The translations under genes and the position numbers were made by a program. From assembly GCA_043228905.1 (NCBI GenBank), contig JBHGNT010000001.1:23560001-23624000 (forward strand): a stretch of DNA of 64,000 bases, written 5' to 3'. The notes beneath the pieces were generated by a model, which was not told where the DNA came from, did not search any database, and saw nothing but the letters and a program-made list of their open reading frames with translations. Positions 19,857 through 31,918 of this stretch are shown in pieces (the first letter of the stretch is position 1; every line of letters begins with the position of its first letter). The stretch is from Azolla caroliniana. Taxonomy: Eukaryota > Polypodiophyta.

Positions 19857-22800
19857 GCCGTAGTGAGCGAGAGTTTAACCCCTAACCGTTCAAACAACTC
19901 TTCAGCCTCCTATGCATCCAGTTCCCCATGGTCCGCTACGATCTTTCCTACTCACCCATACCAAAACACCACCTCCTCGATTAGGAACCGGCATAAGGCC
20001 GCGGTCGTCTTGTTCGGTAATGCTCGGCCCTCCACCTGGTTCGTTAGATCTTCTCGAGCTAGCACTAGGTACCGCATCTGCCCTACCCTCATTGACATCG
20101 TTACCAGATCCACCATCCACTTGAAGTGGATGGTCGGCGGGTAAGTCGGGTGTAGCTTGTCCCGATGTCGGACTGTGGAATGTAGCTGACAGCTTTCGCG
20201 CGTCGTCACGAATTGGTACACATCCCGGTACAGCCCCGACCACCAATATTTCTCTCTCAGTTTCTCGAACGTGGCCCATTTCCCGTTGTGTCTGGCCGAA
20301 GGACTCTCGTGGTACGCCGTTAACAACTTGTCCTACTTGTCCTTTCTCGCCACTACGTGGAGTGGAACGTCGCCTCGCTTCTTTGGGAGCTTCCATATAC
20401 TTCCGTCCCGTAGGAAGAATCGGTATGCTTTCTTTTGGATCCGGTTAGCCTCCTCTCGGCTCCACGTCGCGTCCGCCATCATTGTCCTCAGGAATCTTCC
20501 AATTTGGAGCCACTCCCCATCGTACTCGCTCTCGTTGAACTCGTTAAGTGCCGGAGTGCTCCCTGCCCTTGTCGCTACGTGAGCCGACTCGAAGAAGTCT
20601 ACGCTGACTTCTTCGTCCTCCGAAACCATGCCGTTCTAGTCGTCGAAATGCGCTCTAGAAAGCATATCGGCCATGGTGTTGTCCTTTCCGGAGATGTGTC
20701 GTATCTCCGGGTCCAGGGACTTAATGTACGTGATCCACCTGAGCATTGCTAGGTCTGGAGTCGCGCATCGGGAAACCATACCGAGGATCGGCATGCAGTC
20801 CATCTCGATGATTACTTCTGTCCCGATCTTGTAGTCTTTATCGGTCTTGACCGCCGAAACGATACCCCACAGTTCGCGTTTAACTTGGGCGTATCCTCGA
20901 TGTCGCTCACTAAGAACCTTCGCCCCGAACCAAATCGGGAACCGCGTATTGCTCTCGTCCTCCTGATTGATCACCCATCTTATCCCGGTCGGGCTCGTAT
21001 CTACGGTTACGTAGATTGGGACCTCCTTGCCGTAAACCGCTTTCCGGAGAGCTGGTGCCACAATAAGCGCCTCCTTCAGTCTCCAGATCGACTCTGTATG
21101 CTCCTTGCCCCATTCGAATTTACGCCCCTTCTTCAGCACCCCGTAGAGTGGTTTCACGACGTGTGCATAGTGTGGAATCTAGATGTGATAGAATGCACAC
21201 GCCCCCAAGAACCTTCGGACCTCCGTAACTGACCTGCAATCGTCCTTCATCGCGGAGATGGCCGCCACCTTTGCCAGAGACGGTTTCCGGCCGTAAGGCC
21301 CGCACAAGTGCCTGACTACCAGTATATCCGACTGCCCGAAAGTTGACTTCTCTCCGGAGAAGGTGAGTTGTGTGCTCTCAAGTCTCTGTAGCACCTTCTC
21401 GCAGTCGTTGATGTGGTCCGCGACGAATTTCTGGCATCCGTGCGGCCCGACCGATTTGTCCTTATTCCCCACCAGACATCCCTTGATCGGGATGTTGTCC
21501 AAGAATGACATGGTGATGTCCGGGATGCAGTCCCTCAGCACCTTGTTCATCGCATTCACCATGTGCGCCACCGAGTTGGTCCCTCCCTACGGCAGGGTAC
21601 ACATCCACACTAGGCCGAGATGAGTCCGCATCGTTGTGATATCCCTGCTCTCTACGGCTGGTTGGAACTGGTCATACCTTGAATATAGATCACCGACCGA
21701 ATAGATTGACCTTCCGGGGAAGGCCTCCGCGAACTCGTCGATTGTCGGTCCTATACCTGCGTTTCGAATGGTCACCTTGTTGACCGACTGTAGGTCTTGT
21801 ATGAAGTGCAACGTGTCATTCTTTTTCGGCACGGTGAACCACCGATTCGAATACGGGGCACTCGACGGGTCGAGGATGCCCATCTCTAGTTTCTGTTTTA
21901 GCAGCTCCACCAACTTCGGGACGTGAGCTCTAGGTACCGGAATCAGTTTGAGATTCCACGGCACATGCAGTACCGTGAATATTACCATCGGTTCTACGAT
22001 CGATGGGTCTACGCACCCGATCTCCTCCGATGAGAATGCGAAGACCTTCTCGTGCCTTCCGAGCATCCTCCGAAACCGGTCCTCCTCCGCCGGCAATAGA
22101 AAGTCACCCGTACCAACCTTGAGCTCCCGTAGCGTTGTCGTGAAGATCTGTCACTACGTGCGGATCGTGAGGCGGAACCGCTAGGGTTCTGGACCGGAAG
22201 GATTCGAAGTTTGCACAAGCTTTAGCGAGAAAGTATTTAAGATAGATTGAAAGAGAGAGATTGAGATAAGATAAAACGCGTGACTTTAGATTTGAAGAAC
22301 AAGATTGATACATCAATTGGATAACGAATTTTCTTCTTAATTTTAATTTTGGTATAAAGCTCTTGATAAGAATTTTACATTTTTTTTTTCATCTTTTTCC
22401 CCTCCTATTTTATAGATGCCCTCATGCATTTGAGGGTACAAGACATGCATAAAATGCATGTTTGCCTCATGTATGAGAATTTACATGTAAAGTTATAATG
22501 ATAGAAATATAATTTCTAAAGAAATGGTTCGGCTTAATGGTAAGCCTATTGCTTCCTATCTTGGAGGTGTTAAGTTCAAGTCTTGCTTACATCTTTTTCT
22601 TTTATGCACAAAATACTATTAGGCTTTTGGACCAAACATCTTTAAGACACCATGCACCGCGATCAACCGACCCGACCGATTCGTCCGATTTGCATCCGTT
22701 TGGTTTGGCCCAGTCCGGTCGCCGGTTGTTTTCTATGATTCATACTCGATTTTGTACATTTTATGTGATTTTCATACCATTGCCGAAAATCTTCACGACA

Positions 22801-25430
22801 GCGTTACGTCGGTGAACCGGTGTCCTATGCCGGCCGGATTCCGCAAACTTGGGTCGGGCGTGACCCCTTTTATCCGCTCCTTGCTGCCCTCCGACAAGGG
22901 AGCCGCGACTGGCCTCACCTTCCGGTCCACAGTCTTGTACCTTGTATCCACGCGAGCCGTTCGGTCCGACTCAACCCTTTCTCCGAAGTTAGCAATGACT
23001 TCATACATCTCCACCGAGCTAACCGAAATCGTCTGGTCTTCACTAAGCCCTTCTTCCACCACACCGCGTAATCCCCCCAAGGTGTCATCGAAGGAGACCG
23101 CCTCCATGGTCCATGTCGCCGCCAATCTCTTCGCCAGGGCCGAGGACACTGCACACCCTTAATCTTTCCTCCGCCCGCTTCTTTTCCCGGCCGTTGATGC
23201 CGGCTATAGTACAACCTCCGTTATCGGAGAACCAGAATTTCCTATCTATGGTACATGTGTGGGGTTTCCCCGGGGTGTCCGGACTACCGCGGCCCCACGC
23301 CTTGATAGCCCTCTCTAAAAATCCCCTCGGCTATCACCGCCGAGGGTCTCGCGGTTACGCTCATGATTCGGCCTTGCCGTCAGAAATTGAACGGAGTGCT
23401 GCCCGTCCTGGCTCTTCACGCGCGCGTATACCGAACCGTTGTCAAGCACCTTCGTTTCCATGCGTGCCGCCGTAATGTACGGTTCGCTGAGTATCACCGG
23501 GTGCAAGGATGTCTCATGCACAAAAAATGTTGATCTAACTAGACGTCGCCAACCTTTATGCGTACATTCGGGCACGCACTATGCAGCTCCTCCGTAGCGC
23601 GTATCTTCCACCCGTGCTTGGTGTTGATCGGCCATTTCCCTTTTTTATAGAAGTCCATGGACATCAGGTTGATTTCGGATCCATGGTCTATCAATGCTAC
23701 CACCGGCTCTGGAACGTCCCCGATCCGAAAAGGGGTCTCCGTAGTGGCTTTGGCCCAATGCAACTTCGAATAGTGATTGTCCGCCAACTCGTCTTCTAGG
23801 GTCGTGTCTTCTAGGCGTGTCGTCCGCACCTCCACAGGCTTCTCCGGCTCCGACTAGCCGCTTATGCTTTACCAAGTCTACAATGGAGTCGTGGAACTCC
23901 TTCTTGGCAATCCCGAGTACCTCCCGTAACGACAACTCTACCTTGCTATCGAGGATCCATTCCTCAACGACCTTTCATAGGTTCGTCGTTCGCTCTATTT
24001 CGGTGTTTAGTCGGAAACCGGCCTACTTCTTTCTATTTGGCGCGCCGGTGTTGGCGGCATCGTTCGGCTTCGGTCTGAACCGGGTCTCGTACCGTTGTGA
24101 GGGATCGGCCCCTCCAGCCTTCCCCGCGCGCTTGTCTTCTACCAGAACCTCGTAGTTCTGGCATGCGGCTTCCACGAAGCCGGTCTTTTCTTCAACCGGA
24201 TCGTCCCATCCGGTGACCTCCCGAATCCTTTGTTCCACGCGGTCCGCTTCCTATTTCCTCAGCCGAACCCCTGAGAGGCCTTCTAGCACTAACGGCCAGA
24301 ATCCGGAGTCTTTCGCCTTCCGGCCCTCGTCACCCCCGACCCGAATACCCGGCAACGCAAAGTAGTGGATGACCTCTACGTGTCGTGTCGCGGCTTCCTC
24401 CATCAACCGCTTCATTTTGCCGCACCCGATATTCAACACCAGGGCTTTCTAAGTCTCGCTCGCATGTACCCGCCCATTCCAGAGGTACACTGCGTTAGTC
24501 CTGAGTGCTTCTGCAAAATCCGCGCACTCCTTCTGGATGTGACCGACCGCATCCCACTACATGCATCGTTGCCCTGCCGGCAGCCTCCGGTCACGAGGCT
24601 ATTCGCCGTTGTCTCTCCGGGCCTACGCGATCTGGAGATCCCGCACCATTTGTGTCAACTCTTCTAAAGCTGATCCCCCGGAGAGACCCTTGACTGCGTC
24701 GGACGGACCTGCACCCAACTCCAGCCAAGTCCGAGTCTCGTCTTTCCTTACTGATGTCGACTCCTCGAACTCCCTTGTCGGGACCGGCCTTGCTGCTGGC
24801 GATCCCTCGTCGCTCCATTCACGCCGTTTGTCGAAACGACTACAGACTTGTTTTACCACAGCCCAGTCTATCATGAGCCCTTCGTCCGTCTCCAATAGGA
24901 GACCCACTTTCTCCCGGTCCAACGCGTCCACCGCTTTGACGAACAACAGGACCCGCCTTGTGTCGAGCACAATCTGGTCCAGCGACGACAACCAAGCGAA
25001 CCGTTTTTCAAATTCCTAGAGGAGCGCAGACGTGTTCCTCACCTTTCCGGGGGTCTCCACCCACTCCATGAACTCTCGCTTTGAAAGCCGAAGTGAGTAG
25101 TCATCGAGCCCGTATTTCTCGAGGATCTGACCTTGAAACTCTCCCCAGGTCCAACATCCAGCTTGTACCTCGAGCACCTCTGCATGAATGCCTGGCGTCG
25201 CCACTCGAGGGAAACCGGCGCCTATCTTCCAGAATGTCCCTCATCACCATTTCGGCCCGGTAGGGCTCCAGATGACTCGTGGCGTTCTTACCATTGAACC
25301 GGCCTATCGCGCGACAATCGCTTCAATGGCCCTGTCAAGGGCGCAAGTGCCCTCTCGAGCGCTTACTATTCGATCAACTGCTGCCGCCATGGCTTCGACA
25401 AGCTCTGATCCCCTCATCTTCACTCCTCTG
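19857..25430 (-). pseudogene. Gypsy-C gag-pol remnants
   Basis: Collinear fragments in several frames. The gag zinc knuckle reads C-M-stop, then WDAVGHIQKEC: the second Cys region is damaged but the last Cys is present. It is followed without a frame change by the AVYLWNGRVHAS spacer, the segment that is frameshifted in Gypsy-B. Protease ALIDHGSEINLMS is intact, and the RT and integrase blocks match Gypsy-B with many substitutions. It is the best internal reference for how the Gypsy-B gag was damaged. Confidence 0.85.
22136..22800 (-). mobile_element. 665-bp solo LTR inside Gypsy-C, with 4-bp TSD
   Basis: The ends are perfect 12-bp inverted copies, TGTCGTGAAGAT...ATCTTCACGACA, flanked by GCGT on both sides (22132-22135 and 22801-22804). 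Excising it rejoins the Gypsy-C pol sequence cleanly. On the minus strand it has a TATA box (CTATAAAATA, near 22410-22420) and starts TGTCGTGAAGA like the Gypsy-B LTR. A tRNA-like A/B-box module sits at about 22526-22590 on the plus strand. There is no coding capacity, so it is a solo LTR of a related family, not a full element. Confidence 0.82.
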
Positions 25431-25463
25431 CCGCCTTGCTTCACGTCGGGTTCACCAAATTAA

Positions 25464-25538
25464 TGTCGTGCAGTTCCGTTCACACGGGAGAAACTAAGGC
25501 GAGACCACGATGGTCTTGGACTGAGGGGTTTAAGAGAT

Positions 25539-25611
<73 letters not shown>

Positions 25612-26243
25612 CGTGAGCGTATCGCCGGCTAGGCCTGCTCATTGCCGACAGTGTTACTGGCCGAATAAGACCTGAACACGTATAGTCTTCGGACCTGATA
25701 CACGCTCACCGGACACGGAAGAGGGAACTCACGAGAACACAAGAGAGAGAAAACAGAAGTTTGAACTCAATAACTAGCAAGGTTACAATGTATGCAAGAT
25801 TACAACCGGCAAGCCGACAACAGACCCAACACAGAGAACCCACACACACGCGCGCGACAGAGAGAACGCACGATGGAGCCTCTACTGGAAGCACGCGGGC
25901 TTACACGCAACAGAGGCAACCGACCCTCAAACAGAGTGGAGAGCAACAATAGAGGAGGACAGAGCTCGAAACCCTAAACGTGATACCTTCTTCTTCTTCT
26001 CCCCTCCCTTTTATAGGTCATTGAGGAGACCCTTACATCAAAACACGTCAACTTTATTCTCTATCCCTTTGGACAGAGATACGCATCAATTTCCTAACTA
26101 ATAAATATCCCATACCTAGCATATTTACATCAGTCGTCCTATTCCTAGTTATGTACAATGTATCAATTCGTGCACACTCGTGCAAGGGCGGGTTCACGCC
26201 TTTAATTCCTTGATTCCTCTTAGGGCCGGTTTTCTTCACAACA
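25464..26243 (-). repeat. Gypsy-C 5' LTR with a (GA)n tract
   Basis: Begins TGTCGTGCAG and ends TTCACAACA (780 bp). On the minus strand it starts TGTTGTGAAGAAAACCGGC, clearly related to the Gypsy-B LTR start. TATA box (minus CTATAAAAGG) near 26008-26017. A pure GA repeat fills about 25541-25609. No second LTR is found. Confidence 0.78.
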
Positions 26244-29200
26244 TCAGTTTGGTTGGAGAAGACTCGTCGACATTGTTGTTTCCATAGAGTCCAAAAAGTT
26301 ATTGGGCTGACCAATTCCAACACAACTTGAGATTTGACGTTGATAGGAGTTGAGTGGACATTGTCGATGGTGGAGAAAAAAAACCTCTTGTGCTTTTATC
26401 ACGAAAGTCATCCCCTCCTGATGCTTGTATCTGTCAATTGGGGCTTGCCATGATAGCCAACATACATTTCCCCACATGATTGAGCCTTGCACCTGGCATA
26501 ATTGCAATAATTGGCCAACCCCTTGCCATATTCGATGAGTCTCTGGGCAATCCCACAAAGTGTGTCGGCTTGATTCTATTACATTGGGGCACACTACACA
26601 ATTAGGAGAGCTAAGGTTCCCACGTTGCCATGCACAAACCGGTAGTGACCTATGTATTAACAACCATTGGAAAGTGGTGATTTTCCATGCATGTTGTTTC
26701 CAGTTTTTTTGCAAAACTTGGTGATAATTGTGTGAGGAACCTGATATGTGTGCCAAACCTTTGCAACAGCCTGGTCTCGGGCGGTTTGAGCAACTAGAAT
26801 ATGGCGACCCAATCTAGTTGTGAATTGAAAGAAAGGGATGGGTTTGCTTCCTTGCCCCGCGTAAGGATCATGCCATGTCCATTGCAAAGGGTCCCAACTA
26901 ACCTTACGTAGCCATGTGTTTTCGTGAGTACATATGTGCCAATCTAGTTGTACTTTGATAGGATCAGGATCCACAATCCATTTATGCCCAGTATACGTGA
27001 GTACTTGAATTGCCTTATTCTGTGTTGGTGTCTCATTGTCTTGCAATTCAGAGCTTACAATCCTGTCTAGTGTTTCCCTACCTCTTGGGATCAATGAACC
27101 CTCCTCCTCATAGCCTATCCATTTCTCTGTTGTCGTCCTTTCATGGGTAGCTTCCCTAATCAGTAAAGCATTGATGATTTTAGATCTCATAACCCTTCCA
27201 TGGAGTATGTTGGCTTGGTCTTGTATTGGCAATGACATAAACTGTGGCCAACATTCTATACTTTTTTCTGGACCATTTGTAATGTATCACCATGACATCC
27301 CCTTACTTGACCCAATTAATTGATTAGATTCATCTTTGATACATGGGTTCCATAGGATACGTTGACTAAGCCAAGCAGGTTCAGAATTAGGTTGAGCGCA
27401 CTTGAGCCCTCGTCTAATGTCACACCACGCTTTCCACATGGATGCACTGAATCTATCCTCCAATTGGCGAGTGAAACTAGGTTTGAGCTCCATGTTTAGA
27501 ATCTGTCCAGTTTGGGGGTCCCAATTGGCCCCGTTTTTTGGCTTAAAGTACGCAAATTGTAACAGCAACAACATTTTCCAGCAATCATTCCCTGGTTGGA
27601 GTCCTCGCACCACAAATTTGGTGAGTAGGGCTTTTGATTGTGAGAGGGGATCAATAAGACCCAATCCTCCTCTCGACTTAGGTGTAGTGAGTATAGGCCA
27701 CACCACCTTGGCCCGAATTGCATGATCTTCCTTACCAGACCAAATGTAGTTGCGTACCAATCGTTGAATATGGTGTATACTTTCCTTGGAGATTGTCCAA
27801 CATGATAGGTTGTACCACATTGTTGCGAGTAATACCTGATTTGCCACTATGATATGCCCCGCTAGCGAGAGTTTCTTCTAACTCCAATGTATCAACTTTT
27901 GTTGAATGGAGTGAATAATTGGTGCAATCATAGTCTCCGGACGTATGTAGAACCCAATTTGGAAATCCAAATATTTGGTGCTCGCTCCTTGATTGATCCA
28001 GTTGAAAGCGGGATGAGGGTGCCACACAGTATGTGCTTCATGAGAGAGCCATATTGCACAAGATTTGTGCCAATTGATCATGGCATTGGATCTCTTGCAA
28101 AATACGTCTAAACCACTTTCTAGCATTTGTAGATTTTCCAAGTCCCCTTGTAGGTATACTGCGGTGTCATTTGCAAATTCTATATCCAGGAGGCTTTGGT
28201 GAGAATGCGGCACACAAAGACCACATAGGTTTAGTTGTCGCGAGTTGAGAAAGCTAGAGAGTTCTTCGGCATATAATAAAAATAAGGATGGAGCCAGTGG
28301 GCATCCCTGTCGTACAGACCGTGATAGTCGGAAGAAGGGGCCCCTTTCACCTAGTAATGAAACACAACTGTTGGCGTTCCTATAAAGTCCTGCAATGCCT
28401 TGAATCCATGACTCTTGAAAGCCAAGTTTCCCCATCACACTTTCTAGAAAGTTCTAACACACCCTGTCATATGCTTTCTCAAAATCTAGGAGCACCACAA
28501 CCACCTTGTTGTTGGTATGCTTGGCAAGGGCTACTGCTTCCCAAAACGAGAAAACGTTGTCTAGGATGCTCCAATTTCTAACGAAACATGTCTGGGACGG
28601 GTGAATGAGTTGAGGGAGAAGTGGTGCTACACGGCGTGCCACGGTTATTGCAAGCAACTTATAGACAATATTGAGAAGAGTTATGGGTCGCCACTTACTA
28701 ATGTAGTTGGCACTCCCACCACTTTTAGGAATGAGATGTATCATCCCCTGTCCAAATTCCTCTGGCATGTTTCCAGAGGTGATGATCTCCTCATATGCCT
28801 TGCGGAGGTCTTCTTTAATAGTGTCCCAAAGGCACGTGAAAAAGTGAGGAGTGAGGCCATCGATTCCGGGGCAACTATCTGCATCCAAATCGGAGAGGGC
28901 CTCCCATATCTCGATGGTTGATAAGGGGTGCACGAGCCATGTATTCATTTCCATCGTGACTTTCGCGAGTATGCTCTGGAGGATAATATCTTCTCGTGTG
29001 TTGTCCCCTGTGGCCATATGATCTTTGGTAAGTAGTCGCTTGTAGTAACTTGTGGCAATAATCCTCATTTCGTCGCCATCCTCAGTGATCCTTCCATCCT
29101 CTCGGTTGAGGCTATGCATCATTGTTCTAGCGTGCCTCAGTCCCTTGGATCGGAAGAAATCCCTCATGGATTTGTCCCCTACTCGAATCCATCGAGCCAT

Positions 29201-29539
29201 GTTTCCATGAAACTCCATGTCATAGATTGTCTTTTCCCCCATGATGAGTTCATGTTTGGCCATGACAACTTGTCCCGCAATCCAACTACATGCCGGGCAT
29301 CTCTGTTGGAGTCGTTGTAAGGCTATTAGTCCTCGTTTTGTTCTCTGTCGCTTTTCGTGAGCTTCATCGCTTCTGGTCTTGATAATCTTGTGTAGTAGAG
29401 CTGAAGCTCTTGTTAATTTAGCTAGAAGTTTGTTAGAAGTTAATGCGGTATTGACCAGTAATGACCGGTAATAATCATAAAAACTCTTTGGCTTCCCCTC
29501 TTCAGAGATCAAGACATAATTTGAGCTAGGATACGTCAT
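26244..29539 (-). pseudogene. LINE-A reverse transcriptase ORF2 remnant
   Basis: 29539-28454 carries SKWRPITLLNIVYKLLA and LLDFEKAYDRV. A TAG (where TGG is expected) separates it from 28438-27878 with RQGCPLAPSLFLLYAE and the catalytic box changed to FANDTAVY. A second TAG near 27877 precedes 27847-27287 (WSGKEDHAIRAKVVWP, RGGLGLIDP). Then come 27238-26657 and 26756-26244 with a zf-RVT type pattern (FQWLLIHRSLPVCAW ... CVVCPN ... HTLWDCPE). Domain order is normal for a plant L1-like LINE. Loss of a catalytic Asp and several stops make it inactive. Confidence 0.85.
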
Positions 29540-29545
29540 AGACTA
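26244..29545 (-). mobile_element. LINE-A: 5'-truncated non-LTR retrotransposon
   Basis: Minus strand. Order from the right: a linker/RT N-terminal region, reverse transcriptase, zinc-binding RT-associated domain, C-terminal WTLWKQQCRRVF segment. The upstream endonuclease domain is absent, consistent with 5' truncation during target-primed reverse transcription. The 3' end (tail and poly(A)) is missing because Gypsy-C's LTR abuts at 26243. Several in-frame stops are present. Confidence 0.85.
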
Positions 29546-31084
29546 TTGTTATTCTCTAATAGACCTTCTAGTTTTTTGATTATCCGCCTCTCATAGGAAG
29601 TGTGCTCCCCTTGCTCAATGCTTGTTTGTGGTAAATAGCATCATGTTTAGCTTCAACTCAATAATCCATAACATAGTATAAACCATATGTACCATACGTG
29701 CATTCACATTTGCGAATGGTTCAATCATTCGCGAAAGAAAAACACCCTCAAAGAATGATAAATACCATACTTTTGGATTAACTATTTATTATGAGGTAGA
29801 TAAGCCTAAAAATGAAAACAAAACAAAAAAAAACATTAAAAAATGGGGAAAAAACAAAAAAAAACACAAGAATGTTTGGATAACATTCGCATTCGTTTTT
29901 CAACGTAGGAAAATGAATGTTATACTAGACGAACACAAATTTTACGTACTGTGATCCATAATACACGGCTCGTCAACATCCTCACTTTCTTAGTCTTGTT
30001 GGGAAGCATCTCCATGTGTAGCATATGTGGTTGTAGGAATTGGTCAAAATCAATCAAGTCATCATCAATTTGAGTATTTGACCCATTTACCTTTTCAATG
30101 TCCTCGATGGTTTGATCCCCAACAAGATCAACCAAATTCAAACAATGTCATCACGTATGGAGTTTGAAGTAGGTGTGAAAGAAATTACAACAAGAATATA
30201 GAGGATCATCATACTCACAAGCGATGAAGTGGTTCAACAACAATGGCCTCAACATGGAGAAATTGCCACACTTTTGATATTGTATGAAGAACATGTGTTG
30301 ATAACATGGATGTCTACATACCCCCATTGCACTGGGATATATAATAGTCATGCACTTCATGTTTGTAATGCATCTCCAAAATCATTATAGCCCATGAGCT
30401 AAAATCCTTAACACAGATATTTAGGGAACCCGAACCTTTTATTTTTGTTTCAATACCTACATATATCTTCTTTCTTGTAAGGAACAAGGTGCTATAGTGT
30501 TACAAATACTACAAACATTTGGTCCATAGTGTCTTCAAGCCAATTTGTTATAAATATGACTTTTCCTCTCTTTAACCCTCCCTAAGCAACATGAGTACTA
30601 ATTTATTCAATTTCTCAAATATCCTGTGCCACAAGGCTGACCTAAACTAGATTAGCATTTGAGGCCTTGTGACAATTTGCAACAACACATAACCCATGGT
30701 AATTCTGTTTCAAAGACAGAAAGAAAGTTACCCGCTGGTTTGTATGTAAACTTCTAAAAATAGGCATCTATAACGGGAAATAAATCAGATTCTATAGCCA
30801 ACGTCCGATAGAAACATGAAAAACTGATGGGAAATTAATGTTATCATCATTTAGATGTATCCCTTTTGGAAGAGGCAATACCACCAATTCATAAACTTAA
30901 AAGATGAGCACCTTCCCCACCTCCACAAACTTTTCATGAACTACAAAAGGTGGGCACACATGCCCGGTTCACTTCCTTCGGCATAGGAAGATTTATCTTT
31001 AGTATTTCATCTGAAACCTTGAGATTTCATATTATAAAACTCAACTCCAAGCTGCTCAATATACTAAGATGTAATGCCTTATTT
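29546..31084. other. Intergenic stretch, nothing recognised
   Basis: AT-rich sequence between LINE-A and the VPS26 downstream satellite. Short reading frames (for example minus 29920-30141 and 30151-30360) have no recognisable motif, and I see no RNA gene or terminal repeat. Confidence 0.5.
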
Positions 31085-31800
31085 CAAAAAACTATTACTC
31101 AAGCAATCATAGCATATCGGGGCACTTATTCGTTTTCTCGATTGACATGCTATAATGCAACGCTTTGCAGCCAAAAGCTATTATTTCTTGATGCATATAC
31201 TATGATCTAGAGAGTAGTACCTTGCTTCTAGAAATCATCATTACCCAATGTTTTCTTGATGTACATGCCTCGCTTCTAAAAACTATCATCCAAACAAGCA
31301 GAATCATAGAACATTGAGCTGTTTATTTGCTTTCTTGACATTTATGCTATGACATAGCACCTTACATCAAAAACCATCATTACACTGCTTGACTACTAAT
31401 ACCGATCATTACACAATGATTTATGGATGTATATGTTACTATGTGGTATCTTGCTTCTAAAAGCTATACTTACGCTTTCTTCTAAAAGCTACAATTATGC
31501 TGTCTTACAACTAAAGCTATAATTACACTGCCTTACAACTAAAAACTATCATTATGGAAAGTTTTTCCAATGTATATGCTATCATATAGTGCCTAGGTTC
31601 TAAAAGCTATCATCCATGCAAGCAGAATATACTATCATATAGCGCATAGGTTCTAAAAGCTATCATCCATGCAAGTGGAATCATAGTACATTGGGCTATT
31701 CATTTGCTTTCTCAATCTAGATGCAATGAAGTAGCGCCTTACATCTAAAAATCATCATCCATCCATCTAAGCAGGAATCATAGTGCATTGGGCAGAATCA
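31085..31800. repeat. Decayed tandem satellite downstream of VPS26
   Basis: Long units begin with '(a/t)aaa(a/g)ctatcat(c/t)' near 31085, 31278 and 31653, with a partial unit at 31746. Each continues through 'gaatcatag(t/a)(a/g)cattg', 'ttgctttct' and 'gccttacatc' phrases. Shorter sub-repeats lie between (31440-31560). Units are strongly diverged, so exact period and copy number need an alignment. Confidence 0.6.
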
Positions 31801-31838
31801 TAGTTAGAGCGTGGGTAGAAGAGAGGAGAAGCTACAAT

Positions 31839-31844
31839 TTTATT
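31839..31844 (-). terminator. Putative poly(A) signal of VPS26
   Basis: AATAAA on the minus strand about 75 bp after the VPS26 stop codon (31919-31921). It is well placed, but a common hexamer in AT-rich DNA. Confidence 0.45.
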
Positions 31845-31918
31845 GTTCAAAATAGACGTAGCATATTTCCAAGCATTTGTTTCAACACTAGTGATATGCC
31901 CCTATTCAGGTGCCATGT

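Larger units (their letters stand above)
19857..26243 (-). mobile_element. Gypsy-C: old, decayed relative of Gypsy-B
   Basis: Residue-level similarity to Gypsy-B along its length, with many stops and frameshifts. Integrase lies at 19857-20396, RNase H 20636-21157, reverse transcriptase 21179-22096 (catalytic FLDD changed to FLDN), N-terminal pol 22805-23214, protease 23315-23835 (DHGSEIN kept), gag-spacer 23900-25400, 5' LTR 25464-26243. The shared primer site (minus TTTGGTGAACCCGACGTG) lies next to the LTR at about 25441-25459. The integrase end and the 3' LTR are missing, cut at Gypsy-A. A solo LTR interrupts it at 22136-22800. The right edge abuts LINE-A, into which it probably inserted. 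Confidence 0.85.

Noticed and set aside
25436-25675. ORF with an Arg-Glu dipeptide run
   Set aside because: It is a translated GA microsatellite within the Gypsy-C LTR.
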